From Littorina saxatilis (taxonomy: Eukaryota; Mollusca; Gastropoda; Littorinimorpha; Littorinidae): a DNA stretch of 64,000 nt. A program made the position numbers and the translations under genes. Location: the NCBI RefSeq assembly GCF_037325665.1, contig NC_090255.1, positions 33,050,435-33,114,434 of the forward strand, in the 5' to 3' direction. Position 1 is the stretch's first letter, and every line of letters begins with the position of its first letter. A model generated the notes under the pieces. The model was given only the letters and a program-made list of their open reading frames with translations. It was not told the DNA's origin and searched no databases. Below are positions 29,310 to 50,300 of this stretch, piece after piece.

Positions 29310-29969
29310 ATTTATGTGAGTGTTCTCTGTGTGTGTGTGTGTGTGTGTACATCGATGAAGAGAACACTGTTCGTTTGTTAAGTCCCTTTTTACAGAGGAT
29401 AAGGGAGGGAGGGGGTGTGCAACTGAAGGAGGGGGACGTGTCATTTTTTTCAAAATTAAGAACTGATAGTATGTAAAGGTGTATGACTTTGTACGAGATT
29501 TTTGCAATTTTACAGCGATGGTTCTGTTTTTGTCGACCACGATTTGTATATATATATACTGACGGTAAAGGCACTTTTCTGTTTATGTGCAACCTTGTTT
29601 TGTCGAGTATACATTTGGGACAAACATTTTTGGACAGAATGAACATGTATGCGTCACTGTACATAAGGTATATATTGTTGTGATAACAAAATCCTTTCGA
29701 AAGACTTTTTATGAACATTGTGGTGCATTTCAATCTAAATTTGTCATTTCTTGAAACAGATATTAAAGTCATTGCAAGGAACGTTACTCTTCGCGGCGTC
29801 TGTTTTCTTATTTGATCAATAATACATTTGGCAAGTTTGAGAAGCAAGAAAACAACAAATAGGGAGTCACTTTTGCATCTAAACGTTTCACTTTTGCACC
29901 TAAGCGTTTCGTTCTATGCAGGGAAACAATGGAAGCTACTTTAATAAAATGGAAGCATACGCGTGCACA
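29310..29969 (+). other. Downstream flank of gene A, duplicated after gene B
   Basis: The stretch from about 29575 (GGCACTTTTCTGTTTATGTG, TTGTTTTGTCGAGTATAC) to 29905 matches 41915-42320. This marks the right part of each duplication unit, possibly 3' UTR. No further gene seen. Confidence 0.6.
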
Positions 29970-30303
29970 CATACGTTTGCGCGCGCGCGCACCGACACAC
30001 ACACACTCACACACATACAAACACAAAGCAGTCACACCGTTGTCACACACACACACACGTGAACACACTTACAGTTACACGCGCGCGCAAAGGGTTCTTT
30101 ATCATCAAGTTTTTGTAAACATTGGCAGAAATAGGAATAGAATGCTTGTGTAGATGCCGCGTGTTTACCATGCTTCTTTTTTCGAGTTAATATACAATAT
30201 AGCGTGCGAGCGTCCGTGCGTGTGTGTTTACAAATGACATATTTCTGCCTGTGTAAGTATGCGTGTGTCTGTTTCTGTGTGTGGTCTTTGTCTTTGTCTG
30301 TGC

Positions 30304-30376
30304 ACAGGCGGAAGGTATTGTTCACTGGATTACCACTATCATAGTGGTGGTCCAGTGAACGATACCTTCCGCCTGT
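30304..30376. mobile_element. 73-bp hairpin element, copy 1
   Basis: Near-perfect palindrome starting ACAGGCGGAAGGTAT and ending with its complement, with an arm of about 33 bases and three mismatches. Confidence 0.75.
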
Positions 30377-30817
30377 GGTCAGTGTGCGCCCGTGTCTTGC
30401 CTGCTGCGGCTATGTTGTGGTGGATTCTCTGCCATTTTCATTTTTTGACTCGATGGTTTTAATACAAAATCAAAAACACACACCATCCAAGCGTCCGCCA
30501 ACATCCGCCGACAATATTTGGAAATCCAAAAATAAATGTCATCATCTGTGGTCCGAAAATTGCGTCATGATGAGAAAGACGTCATTGTTGACGTGTTAAT
30601 CAAAACAGGATACATTTCCGGTGGATTTTTCACAGAGGGTGGAAACTTTCTTTTGGTGAGAATGTGTAGCAAATGTTCTGTGTGTGCAGCAAAAATATAT
30701 TGTATTTTGAACTTGTAGACAACAACGTGCTGAGAGAAAGACTAACAAAGAAGATCTGAACTTTTTCTTTTTTAAAACACGACACAGACAGAGATAGGGT
30801 TAAAAAGACGATCTGAT

Positions 30818-30897
30818 CACAGGCGGAAGGTATCGTCCACTGGACTACTACTGTCACTGTGAAAGTAGTGGTCCGGTGAACGATGCCTTCCGCCTGT
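30818..30897. mobile_element. 80-bp hairpin element, copy 2, with target-site duplication
   Basis: Same ends as copy 1 (ACAGGCGGAAGG...CCTTCCGCCTGT). GATCTGAT occurs on both sides (30810-30817 and 30898-30905). The corresponding place upstream of gene A (about 20648-20656, ATCTGAGTCAGC) lacks the element. Confidence 0.8.
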
Positions 30898-31750
30898 GAT
30901 CTGATACAGCGATTTAACTGAAAAGGTATAATTCAGAGAGCGGGGTACAAAAGAAAGAGAGAGAGAGAGAAAAATAATACGAGATAGAAAGACGGAATCA
31001 AATACAGAAATAAAGGTAGAAATACAGAATCAAATACAGGAATGAGACAGAAAGAAACAAAGGAATACGCATAGAAATCGAGAAAGAAAGACAGAATCAA
31101 ATAGAGAAAGAAACGAAGGGGGCAAACTAAACCGAAAAAGAAATACAACAACATCGACCGAAGAAAGATAAAGAAGAGCATGACACAAGACATCAAAAAT
31201 GTGTCGCATTGATCATAATCCGCCATGAAATTCAGGAATGTTTATGTGAGCACTTACCATAAGTTTTAAACTTGTTGTGCTCCTTCTTAATGATGTTGTT
31301 ATATTATCATGTGTCTGTTTACGAATAAAATACTGTTTAAAGGGACGACATCAAGAGTAATGGTTAGCAAAAAAACAAGACCTACAGCCCAGAAAGTGGC
31401 GAGTAAAAACATGTACGTAACTGGCGAGTAGAGTAGAAATGTTCATCTACTCGCCAAATGCGAGTAAAGTTGCTGAAACAAATGGTTGATTTGGCAAGAA
31501 AAGATTGCTCTCTGGATGTTACATTTTCAGAATCCCTAACTAAAGGCTAGTGCACCATTTTTGGAACTTTCAGGCCTGCACTAAGTGAACAACGAGAAAG
31601 TAAAAAGAGAACTAAAATTTCGATTGAATTAATCAACAACAACGACACAGAGAGATAAACTCACTTATTTGTCATTATGTATTCATGTATAAACTGACCT
31701 TTTTCATTATTATTTAAAACAACACACACAGAAATACAGCAACGTCCAAA

Positions 31751-41096
<9,346 letters not shown>

Positions 41097-41162
41097 GACG
41101 CGACGGTGAAAATCCAGGCCGGCTACAAAGGCCACTTGGCGCAAAAGGGAAAGGACAACTAA
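41097..41162 (+). pseudogene. Stranded fifth IQ motif after the stop of gene B
   Basis: In-frame continuation of exon 6: DATVKIQAGYKGHLAQKG then KDN and stop. The IQ core IQAGYKGHLAQ lacks the final basic residue of the IQ consensus (Gln in place of Arg), so relaxed constraint is likely. Confidence 0.7.
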
Positions 41163-41251
41163 ATTGAGTCCGCTGGTTTTGGACTCCCCTGAGTCTCAGG
41201 AATAAGCAGTGTAAAACCTGTCCTTAATTGAGCCCGAAGTCGACTTCGCGA

Positions 41252-41293
<42 letters not shown>

Positions 41294-42539
41294 GAAAACT
41301 CAGTGCTTAAGCTCCGTGCGCGAAGTGTACTTAAGGACAGCCTATAGCTTTAGGCCGTTTTGCCGTCCGTAGATCAAACACTTAACTTTGAGGTTATCTC
41401 GGATGTTTTTAAAGGTAGAGCTTTCAAACTGTGCACACTTCTACGGTTTGATTATTTCCAAACCTGACCCCAGTTTGGTTGACCCTCGGGGTCACAGCGG
41501 GGTCATGTCCAGTTCCTAAAATCCTAACATTGAGGATTTCTCTGACGTTTTTGAAGCTAGAGCCTCCAAATTTCACACACTTGTAGGTATTGATGTCCTT
41601 GTGACATTTTCCTGTTGTGACCTTTACATTTGACCAAAACAAGCCTAATACAAGGGTCACAACAGGAACATATTTGCTGGAAAAGATCAATCACTACTAA
41701 AATATCCACTGAGCTAACAAGGAAATAAGTCTCCACTTCATGAAAATATGATGTCATTCTTTGATTTTATGCTCACAGTCTGGGGTAATAAATCTCGGAT
41801 AGACTAGCGGTGATCACATCATGCTATGCTCATGGACATTGTGTCAGAAATGAGGTCACTCAAGTGTCTGAGGACACGATTTGTACGATTTGTACAGATA
41901 CCGATAGTTTGAAGGCACTTTTCTGTTCATTTGCAACCTTGTTTTGTCGAGTATACATTTTGGAGAAAAACCTTTTTGGGGCAGAATGAACATTTATGCG
42001 TCACTTTACACAAGACAAGTATTTTTGTGAAACAGAAATTGAATTGTTTTTGTTTGAAAGGAAAGGGAGTTTTCTATGGTTATTTTATTATCTTTTGCCG
42101 ATAGCATAGTCATTTCGAAAGACTTTTTATGAACAGAAAGCAAAAGTGTAGTTCATTTTAATCTAAGTTTGTCATTTCTTGAAACTGATATTGAGGATTT
42201 ATTGCAAGGAACGTTACCTTTCGATGCGTGTGTTATCGTATTTGATCAATTATACTTTTGGTAAGATTTGTTTGAGAAGCCACAAAACAACAACTAGGAA
42301 GTCACTTTTGCATCTAAGGCTAAAGTTTCAAATTTCGCCATTAGTTATTGATGTAAGACTGTTGTCTGAAAGAAGATGTTGATGATGCCAATAGTGTTCT
42401 GGATAGATGTTGTTCAGGATATGCAATAAAATTCCAGTAAAAGATAAATCACAACGATCGCATTTAGTTTCAGCAGCTGTGGTTAACGTCCTCTTGACTA
42501 TCTTGACTGAGAGATCACAAGTACACATTGACAGGCACG

Positions 42540-42541
<2 letters not shown>
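41163..42541. other. Region right of gene B
   Basis: A poly-T run (41258-41290), an AACTTTGAGG/GTCACAGCGGGGTC segment (about 41360-41620) distantly like the AACGTT elements, and the 41915-42320 stretch duplicated after gene A. No gene recognised. Confidence 0.5.
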
Positions 42542-42591
<50 letters not shown>

Positions 42592-42704
42592 TAATGTCAG
42601 ACACACACACAGAGGAAGACAGACACACACACGCACGCATACACACAAACACACATACACACAAACGCGCGCGCGCACACATACACAAACACACACACAC
42701 ACAT

Positions 42705-42746
<42 letters not shown>
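42542..42746. repeat. CA microsatellite block
   Basis: (CA)n with CG and other interruptions over about 200 bases. Confidence 0.95.
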
Positions 42747-42748
<2 letters not shown>

Positions 42749-43335
42749 TGAATTTTTGCATGGCTGATAAATGTCTCGTCTATCATCAGACTGAAACAAT
42801 AATCAGCACACACTAAGCTTGCCTTGAACAATGCATTTGTCACTTCATCTTGCCTAATATGGACCGGCTTCTAATATGGACCACATCCTGTTCTGACAAA
42901 CTGTCGGTGCTAGAGCGCTCAAAACAATATGATTTGCTGCTTTTACCCTCTCTGGATAACTTGCACGTGTCAAAACAGTTTTTCTCTTATTAACACTTTT
43001 GGCAGCGTTCACTCTAAATGTGACGCTTAAAACGGACTAGTTTTTGTCCACAGTCAAAGCAGTTATCACACAAAAATGGCTATATATGACAGCTAAGACT
43101 GTATTTGTTACATTTTAGCAGTGCTGACCCCGTGTTTCTGCTGCAAAAAAACCAACATAATAGCAAAATCTTAAAGTATGTGTGTGTCCCCTGATATGGG
43201 CCACCTTCAACAAAAAAGGAGAAAATAAAAGCTGAAGGCTGTTTCATTATTTCATTAAGAAGCTTGCTGAAAAAAACCTCATTACTAGCCCTCGAGCTTT
43301 CAAAAATTATAACAAATAGTTTTTTTCTTCTTTTT
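42747..43335. other. Stretch with repeated CTAATATGGACC motifs
   Basis: CTAATATGGACC occurs twice at about 42854-42881, and a variant recurs right of the next element (about 44469). They may be parts of one older repeat split by the 43336-44264 element. No gene. Confidence 0.4.
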
Positions 43336-43422
43336 ACATTTAGTCAAGTTATGACTAAATGTTTTAACATCGAGGGGGGAATCGAGACGAGGGTCGTGGT
43401 GTATGTGTGTGTGTATGTGTGT

Positions 43423-43487
<65 letters not shown>

Positions 43488-44264
43488 CGTGCGTGTAGAG
43501 CGATTCAGACTAAACTACTGGGCCGATCTTTATGAAATTTGACATGAGAGTTCCTGGGTATGATATCCTCATACTTTTTCTTTCATTTTTTTGATCAATG
43601 TCTTTGATGACGTCATATACGGCTTTTCGTGAAAGTTGAGGCGGCACTGTCACGCCCTCATTTTTCAACCAAATTGGTTGAAATTTTGGTCAAGTAATCT
43701 TCGACGAAGCCCGGACTTCGGTATTGCATTTCAGCGTGGTGGCTTAAAAATTAATTGATGACTTTGCTCCTTAAAAATCTGAAAATTGTAAAAAAAATAT
43801 TTGTTTTATTAAACGATCCAAATTTACGTTCATCTTATTCTCCATCATTTGCTGATTTCAAAAACATATAAATATGTTATATTTGGATTAACAACAAGCT
43901 CTGAAAATTAAATATATAACAATTATTATCAAATTTTTTTTTTCGAAATCAATTTAAAAACAGTTTCATCTTATTCCTTGTCGGTTCCTGATTCCAAAAA
44001 CATATAGATATGATATGTTTGGATTAAAAACACGCTCAGAAAGTTAAAACGAAGAGAGCTACAGAAAAGCGTGCTATCTTTCTTAGCGCAACGAATACCC
44101 CGCTCTTCTTGTCAATTCCACTGGCACTGCCTTTGCCACGGGCGGTGGAGTGACGATGCTACGAGTATACGGTCTTGCTGCGTTGCGTTGCGTTCAGTTT
44201 CATTCTCAGTGTGAGTTCGACAGCTACTTGACTGAATGTTGTATTTTCGCCTTACGCGACTTGT
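43336..44264 (-). mobile_element. ACATTTAGTCAAG element, copy 2 (minus strand)
   Basis: The hairpin end ACATTTAGTCAAGTTATGAC lies at 43336 and the ACTGAATGTTGTATTTTCGC...GCGACTTGT end at 44264. The GT microsatellite (43400-43492) and TGACGTCA (43608-43615) hold the same relative positions as in copies 1 and 3. Confidence 0.8.
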
Positions 44265-45120
44265 TTCTCTCTCTGTTTTTGTAAAGTTTCTAAAGTTTCC
44301 TGTTGTTCTTTAAATGACGTTCTCGCCAAACCAAAACAGATAAATCTAAAGTATATTTGAATTCGTCTGACTTGCACACTAAGTTGTATACTGTCATTTT
44401 GAAGTATAGGGGGCTTTTTCCAGTGATTGGTGAAGGCTTTTTCACTGGTCCTTGTTAGGCTCCAAGGCTCCTAATATGGACCAGTTGTGAATTTAATTTT
44501 TGCTGAATATCTCTCATGGCTAATTTGCTCTTATTTATGCCTAACGGTTAACTATAGAGAGAATTCAGGACCACGAAACAAAACAAAAACACTTTTTTTG
44601 CATGAAAACAAGCTAGTTATCGGCATGAAACAAAAGGTGGTCTGTATTAGGAAACCTTCCCCAACATGTATACATACGCCTTGTACGTGGATAGGGGAAA
44701 CAACTCCTTGGTCCAATGATACCGAGAATGATGATGTGACTTGAGAAAAGGACAAGCAAATAAATCTGTTAAAAAATCAGCAGTGAAGCCCTGACAAAGG
44801 ACATAAAAACATGCATGCGCACAGGCACAGGTGTAGACAGAGAGACACGCATACAAACATTCACGAGTGCATACGTAAACCACAATCACACACACGCCGG
44901 CACATTATGCCACATGTGCACACACACACACACACACACGCATTGTCGGTAGATTTTCATGTTGGTACTGTCACAGTGTAGCCTCAATCACGTGGAGTGA
45001 TTAACTTGCGACTCTGTCGCGAATAACTTGCATCCAGTGTACATAGACGCGCTTTTTTTTGGTTCTATTGTTTATGAGTTTGTTCGATTGTGTTAATAGG
45101 CTATCAAAATCTGAAAAAAA
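44265..45120. other. Intergenic stretch, nothing recognised
   Basis: Short CA tracts and no exon. An 85-codon open frame at 44487-44744 has no recognisable domain. Confidence 0.4.
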
Positions 45121-45153
45121 AGTTTGGTGTGTGTGTGTGTGTGTGTGTGCGTG

Positions 45154-45199
<46 letters not shown>

Positions 45200-45252
45200 T
45201 GTGTGCGTGTACCTCAGCCACGGTGGTGTGTGTCAGTGTATGTATGTTGTTT

Positions 45253-45292
<40 letters not shown>

Positions 45293-45480
45293 GAGAGAGA
45301 GAGAGAGATACTGACTCGGGGAGAGAGAGAGAAAGAGAGAGAGAGAGACTGAATGGGTGGAGGGAGGGAGGGAGACAGAGACAGAGAGAGAGACTGAGAG
45401 AGAGAGAGAGAGAAAGATACTGACTCGGGGAGTGGGAGAGAGATACTCGGGGGGGGGGGGGGGGGGAGAGAGAGAGACTC
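45121..45480. repeat. GT then GA microsatellites
   Basis: (GT)n to about 45198 and interrupted (GA)n from 45254, with TACTGACTCGGGGAG repeated and a G run at 45450. Long frames on both strands are artefacts. Confidence 0.95.
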
Positions 45481-45835
45481 TGGAGACTGAGAGAGCCTGA
45501 ATGACAATTCTTTATTTCACGAGAGTTAGACAGACGGACTGATCCGGATTCGGTATGAACTGTGAAAATGAGGTAAGTCAGCACTAGTTCAGTCCATATA
45601 GCCAGTGTTCTCTGCATATCATGTTCTACGTTTACCATTGACTTTGTTACAAACTAATGTCACAGTTTAGGTAATCATGTGTTGAACTTTAGCGTTGACA
45701 ATTCGAGTCATGGCTCAAACCGGCCGCGACTGAGTCACGGTTCTACTCATGTAGTCAGTGACAATGTCAGCCCCCAATTTTGTAGAACCTGCTCTTGTCA
45801 GCATTGCAAGTTATTCAAGTTATATTAGATACTTT

Positions 45836-46632
45836 TTGACTCACATGCGAAGCAAAAGTGAGTCTATGTACTCACCCGAGTCGTCCGTCCGGACGTCCGG
45901 ACGTCCGTCCGGACGTCCGGAAAACTTTAACGTTGGATATTTCTTGGACACTATTCAGTCTATCAGTACCAAATTTGGCAAGATGGTGTATGATGACAAG
46001 GCCCCAAAAAATATACATAGCATCTTGACCTTGCTTCAAGGTCAAGGTCGCAGGGGCCATAAATGTTGCCTAAAAAACAGCTATTTTTCACATTTTTCCC
46101 ATTTTCTCTGAAGTTTTTGAGATTCAATACCTCACCTATATATGATATATAGGGCAAAGTAAGCCCCATCTTTTGATACCAGTTTGGTTTACCTTGCTTC
46201 AAGGTCAAGGTCACAGGAGCTCTTCAAAGTTGGATTGTATACATATTTTGAAGTGACCTTGACTCTGAACTATGGAAGATAACTGTTTCAAACTTAAAAA
46301 TTATGTGGGGCACATGTTATGCTTTCATCATGAGACACATTTGGTCACATATGATCATGGTCAAGGTCACTTTGACCCTTATGAAATGTGACCAAAATAA
46401 GGTAGTGAACCACTAAAAGTGACCATATCTCATGGTAGAAAGAGCCAATAAGCACCATTGTACTTCCTATGTCTTGAATTAACAGCTTTGTGTTGCATGA
46501 CCTTGGATGACCTTGACCTTGGGTCAAGGTCACATGTATTTTGGTAGGAAAAATGTGTAAAGCAGTTCTTAGTGTATGATGTCATTGCTGTCAAGGTCAA
46601 GCATGTGAGTCGTATGGGCTTTGCCCTTCTTG
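45836..46632 (+). mobile_element. GACTCACATGC element, copy 3
   Basis: Full-length copy, very close to copy 1. It shares the GTCCGTCC/GGACGTCC start, the AAGGTCA-rich body and the GTCATTGCTGTCAAGGTCAA segment before the end. Lies upstream of the GGT gene. Confidence 0.8.
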
Positions 46633-47312
46633 TTTAAGAAACGAAATGAACTGTAAAGATGTCTTTCATTTACATGGGATTTAGAAGGAACTTGAAACTG
46701 ACATGGGCCGGCATCCATGCATATTCAAGTTAAGGGACGGAGGCAACTCTGTCAGTCATTACTACGTATATAGGCTAATTATATGCATTTTCTTCGAACA
46801 AATGACCAAATTAATTTAATTATGCTTAAGTTTCGAGCTCAATCCGTCAATTAATTTCACGATAAATATTCTTTGGTTTGATAAAAGGGACTTGTATCCA
46901 AAAATAAGTCAATGAAGTGACGTGACTGACCGTGGATTGTGACTATGAATTTACAACGCTACATTGATTACCCAAATTGTAACAAAAATAACTGACAGGG
47001 AGATTTGTTGTTGAAGTGTTGCATTGATCTTTGCAAGTGGGTCGCATTTGCAAAAGTTTGATCAGCATGGGCGTGTGCGTGTGTCCCGTTACATCGGCTC
47101 TACTTGTTCTCATTCGGTCAGGTTCTCAGTTGGAGTTACCTTTGATCTGGTCGGGTACCTTTAGCTGTAGCTGACGACAAAATGGCTGTGCATCTTATTA
47201 TCTGATACATCAACACGTATTCTCTAGGCCTCGTACTGATGTTTACGCGTGACGCAGCAGTTTGAGCCAAGCAAATCAACCCTTATCTGTTTTGGAACAA
47301 GTGTGTGCAAGC
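46633..47312 (+). promoter_or_regulatory. Upstream region of the GGT gene
   Basis: The likely promoter and 5' UTR of the gene starting at 47313 lie here by position. No TATA box or clear start site was recognised. Bases 46812-46905 repeat a segment found near 5840. Confidence 0.35.
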
Positions 47313-47355
47313 ATGGAATCGATTGAACAGCCAATTTTCAATCCCTATGGTTCAG
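47313..47355 (+). CDS. GGT1: GGT exon 1 (start)
   Basis: ATG in the context CAAGCATGG; encodes MESIEQPIFNPYGS plus one base, donor G/GTGAGA. Chosen because it joins in frame to exon 2. An upstream in-frame ATG was not found. Confidence 0.65.
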
Positions 47356-50300
47356 GTGAGACTGAGACTCTGGTGTTTACGTGTGTTCATTCGCTTTCAG
47401 TTTCACTGTCCATAATTTCTCATCCTCCGCCTAGTGAAATTCTGCGTGCATTCTTTGAGTCGAACAGCAACGGAGAGACTCACGCGGAACTGATTTTGAA
47501 ATTCTGTCTCAAGAAGAGTAGAATGGCAACGATTTTACTAATCTATTAATTATAATAGTAATATACTTTAGTTACACTGACTTACAGTATATTATTAATT
47601 TAAAATATTAATATCACAATCACATATGATATATGTACCGAATCAGTGTGTGAAAGAATGCATTGGCAGTGGCCCCAGCCCGAGCCTTGTTTGCAGAATT
47701 TTTGGGAAGCAAATCGAGTTTGAAAAAAAAAAGAGAAGACAACGAGAGACTATTAATATATGTGGACTGTAAAATTAAGAAACGGTGCGGTTGCATTGGG
47801 AAAGGGCGGCGGGTGAACCACTGAAAGCTAGGATTGGGAGTCAACATGCCTGCACATAATCACGTTCTTTGATTGGTGCATAAGGGACCATGAATGTTTT
47901 GAAACTGTGTAGTGAGCCCTAAATTTGCCTAGGTCATGACGTTGATGTTTAGCAAACATTTTACGCCAACATTCCTCAAGATCAAATTTGTTTGCTTGCG
48001 CATATGTAAATGATTTTTTTAAAACTTTTTTGCGGGTGGGCTGGATAATTCTATTTGACCGAAAAGTGGAATTCATGCACTGATGCAGTATGTGTTGTTC
48101 CCAGGCCTCGGTCTCCAGTCATTTACACATGCTTTTTTGATCTGAGGCATTATTGTTGTGACCCCAGGCCGGTCGAATGTCTGATAGCTGCATGTGACAA
48201 TTAAGTGGGATGTCTTTTTTGCAACCAAGACATTATGACCGGTATATTTTTGAATCCTGGTCCAACTGACCTAGAGTTCTTTGTGTATACATGTACAATT
48301 TACAGATGACAAGGATGAGCTAATTGATGATCCAACACCCCGAGGTGCCAGCCACTTGCCGTCAGATAAAAACAGCAACAGCAACAATGACACCTCCCCC
48401 ATCCAGGCTGCAAAGGGGCTGCTGTCTTCTGGGAGAGAATCGTATGACACATCTTTTTCTTTGCTTGCAACCTGTTATTTTCATGTATGTTTGTATGCAC
48501 AGGATGTATTAATATCCTCTTTACAGTGTTGTTAGACGCTAAGGACTTAATACAGTAGTGTGATTTGTGCCAAATGAATATATCCTTATTGTTACTATTA
48601 GTATTAGTACTGTATGGCTAATTATTATTTGTTTGTTGCTTGATTCAAGGTTTGTTTGTTACTGCAGTTTCTGTGTATTGACAGGTTAAGTCAAGCACGG
48701 TATTTATAGGGAATACATGTACCAATTGCCATGGTCAAGATAAGATAATGTGGGACTGAGTTTTCATGGTGTGCTTGTGTTTTGGTTTCATAAAGTACTT
48801 TGAGACGTAATATTGCTAGATGTTTTTAAACCTTTATTTCTTCAAACTAAAGGCAAGAAGAATACACCCAATGGAAACACAGCAACCCATCAAACTAATC
48901 TGTAATGCTAATAGTGTAGCAAAAGCTTCTATTTTCATGCACACACAAAACTGTCAAGATGCAATCATAACTGCTGGGGTTTACTGGCTGGCAATTTCTT
49001 TCCCGGTATGTTCACATGAAAGCCCATAAAATACCTGAGATTTCCTGTCAATGTTTTGAGGTATTGTTGTTCAATAAGATTATCATAATGGGTAGATTTC
49101 AAAGTGTTACTTTGAGGTGTTATTTCTTCTTCTTCTTCAGCGTTCCAGAATTTTCTGGTTACGTGTGAACTCGTTTGCCCATTTGGGTTCCCCACACTAT
49201 ACTCTGAGAGCATAGTCAGTTCGTGTTTCCATAACCCATCGAACTCCGACAGGATCTTTTCCGTGCGCACTTGGTCTTGTGCTTGTGTGTACACACGAAG
49301 AGGATTAAGTCACTAGCAGGTCTGCACATAAGTTGACCTGGGAGATCGGAAAAATTCCACTGTTAACCCACCAGGCGGCAGCGACCGGGATTCGAACTCA
49401 CGACCTCCCGATTAGGAGGCCGACGTCTTGCCACTGTGCCCGTCGAGGCGTTAATGATGTTTTTAAGAGAACTTTGAAGACTGAAAGTCGAGTTGTCCTC
49501 CAGTGGATACCAGCACACTGTGGGATACCAGGAAATGAAAGGGCAGATGAGCTGGCGAAAGAAGGAGCCGTGGAAGATCAACCTGAAAACACTGTCAGCT
49601 TTAGTGAGCAGAAGACAATCATCAAGGCATTGATGAGGCCAAGGACAAACAGAGATGACTACCACACAATGCCCAGAGAGCAGCAAGTCAACCTCATCAG
49701 GCTGCGTACTGGCCACAACAGGCTCAATGCTCACATGAACCGAAAGTTCAAGCTGGCGCCATCACCAACCTGTGCCTGCGGTCAAGAAGACCAAACAGCG
49801 GAACACATCTTACAGCGATGTCCCTTACTAGATGAGGAACGAAAAGAAGTGTGGCCGTCACCAACTCCCTTGCAGACCAAACTATACGGCAGTCGACAGG
49901 AGTTGGAGAAAACGACAACATTTATCACCAGTGCTGGACTGATCGTGTAACCTCTGCGAACGCCAAGAAGAAGAAGAAGAAAAAGACTGAAAGTCCAAAT
50001 AGTGTCTAACTTCTGTTTCTGAATTTGACATTCTGCTTCCCCATCTCTCCCTGTCTGTCTGTATCAGTGTATACACGTAATGAAGAAGTTGTTCTAGGAT
50101 GTTGTTCATATATATATATCTAGCTGCATAAGTGTTTTTGGATTTGCATACATGCATGAACATGAAACCTTTCTTTGTGCTGAATCAAATGATTAGTGTA
50201 CATCCTCTTTTTGTTTGATTTCAGACTGTCAAACCAGAGCAGGAGTTTGATGATCATAATTATAGGCACCATTATATTTGCCATCATCATCACGATCGCT

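Larger units (their letters stand above)
29970..31750 (+). promoter_or_regulatory. Upstream region of gene B
   Basis: Matches gene A's upstream at about 30385-30905 (CTCGATGG, CCAAGCGTCCGCCAACATCC, AAAATTGCGTCATGATGAGA), including the TTTTGAACTTGTAG acceptor-like site before ACAACGTGCT. It carries two hairpin elements (30304-30376, 30818-30897) and about 830 bases (30911-31740) absent from unit A, all between the likely promoter and the ATG. Regulatory role inferred from position. Confidence 0.4.
48442..50224 (+). other. GGT intron 2 with SINE and LINE fragments
   Basis: The first part (48442-49126) shows nothing recognised. Then come a minus-strand SINE (about 49140-49450) and a plus-strand LINE tail (49451-49985). 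Confidence 0.7.
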
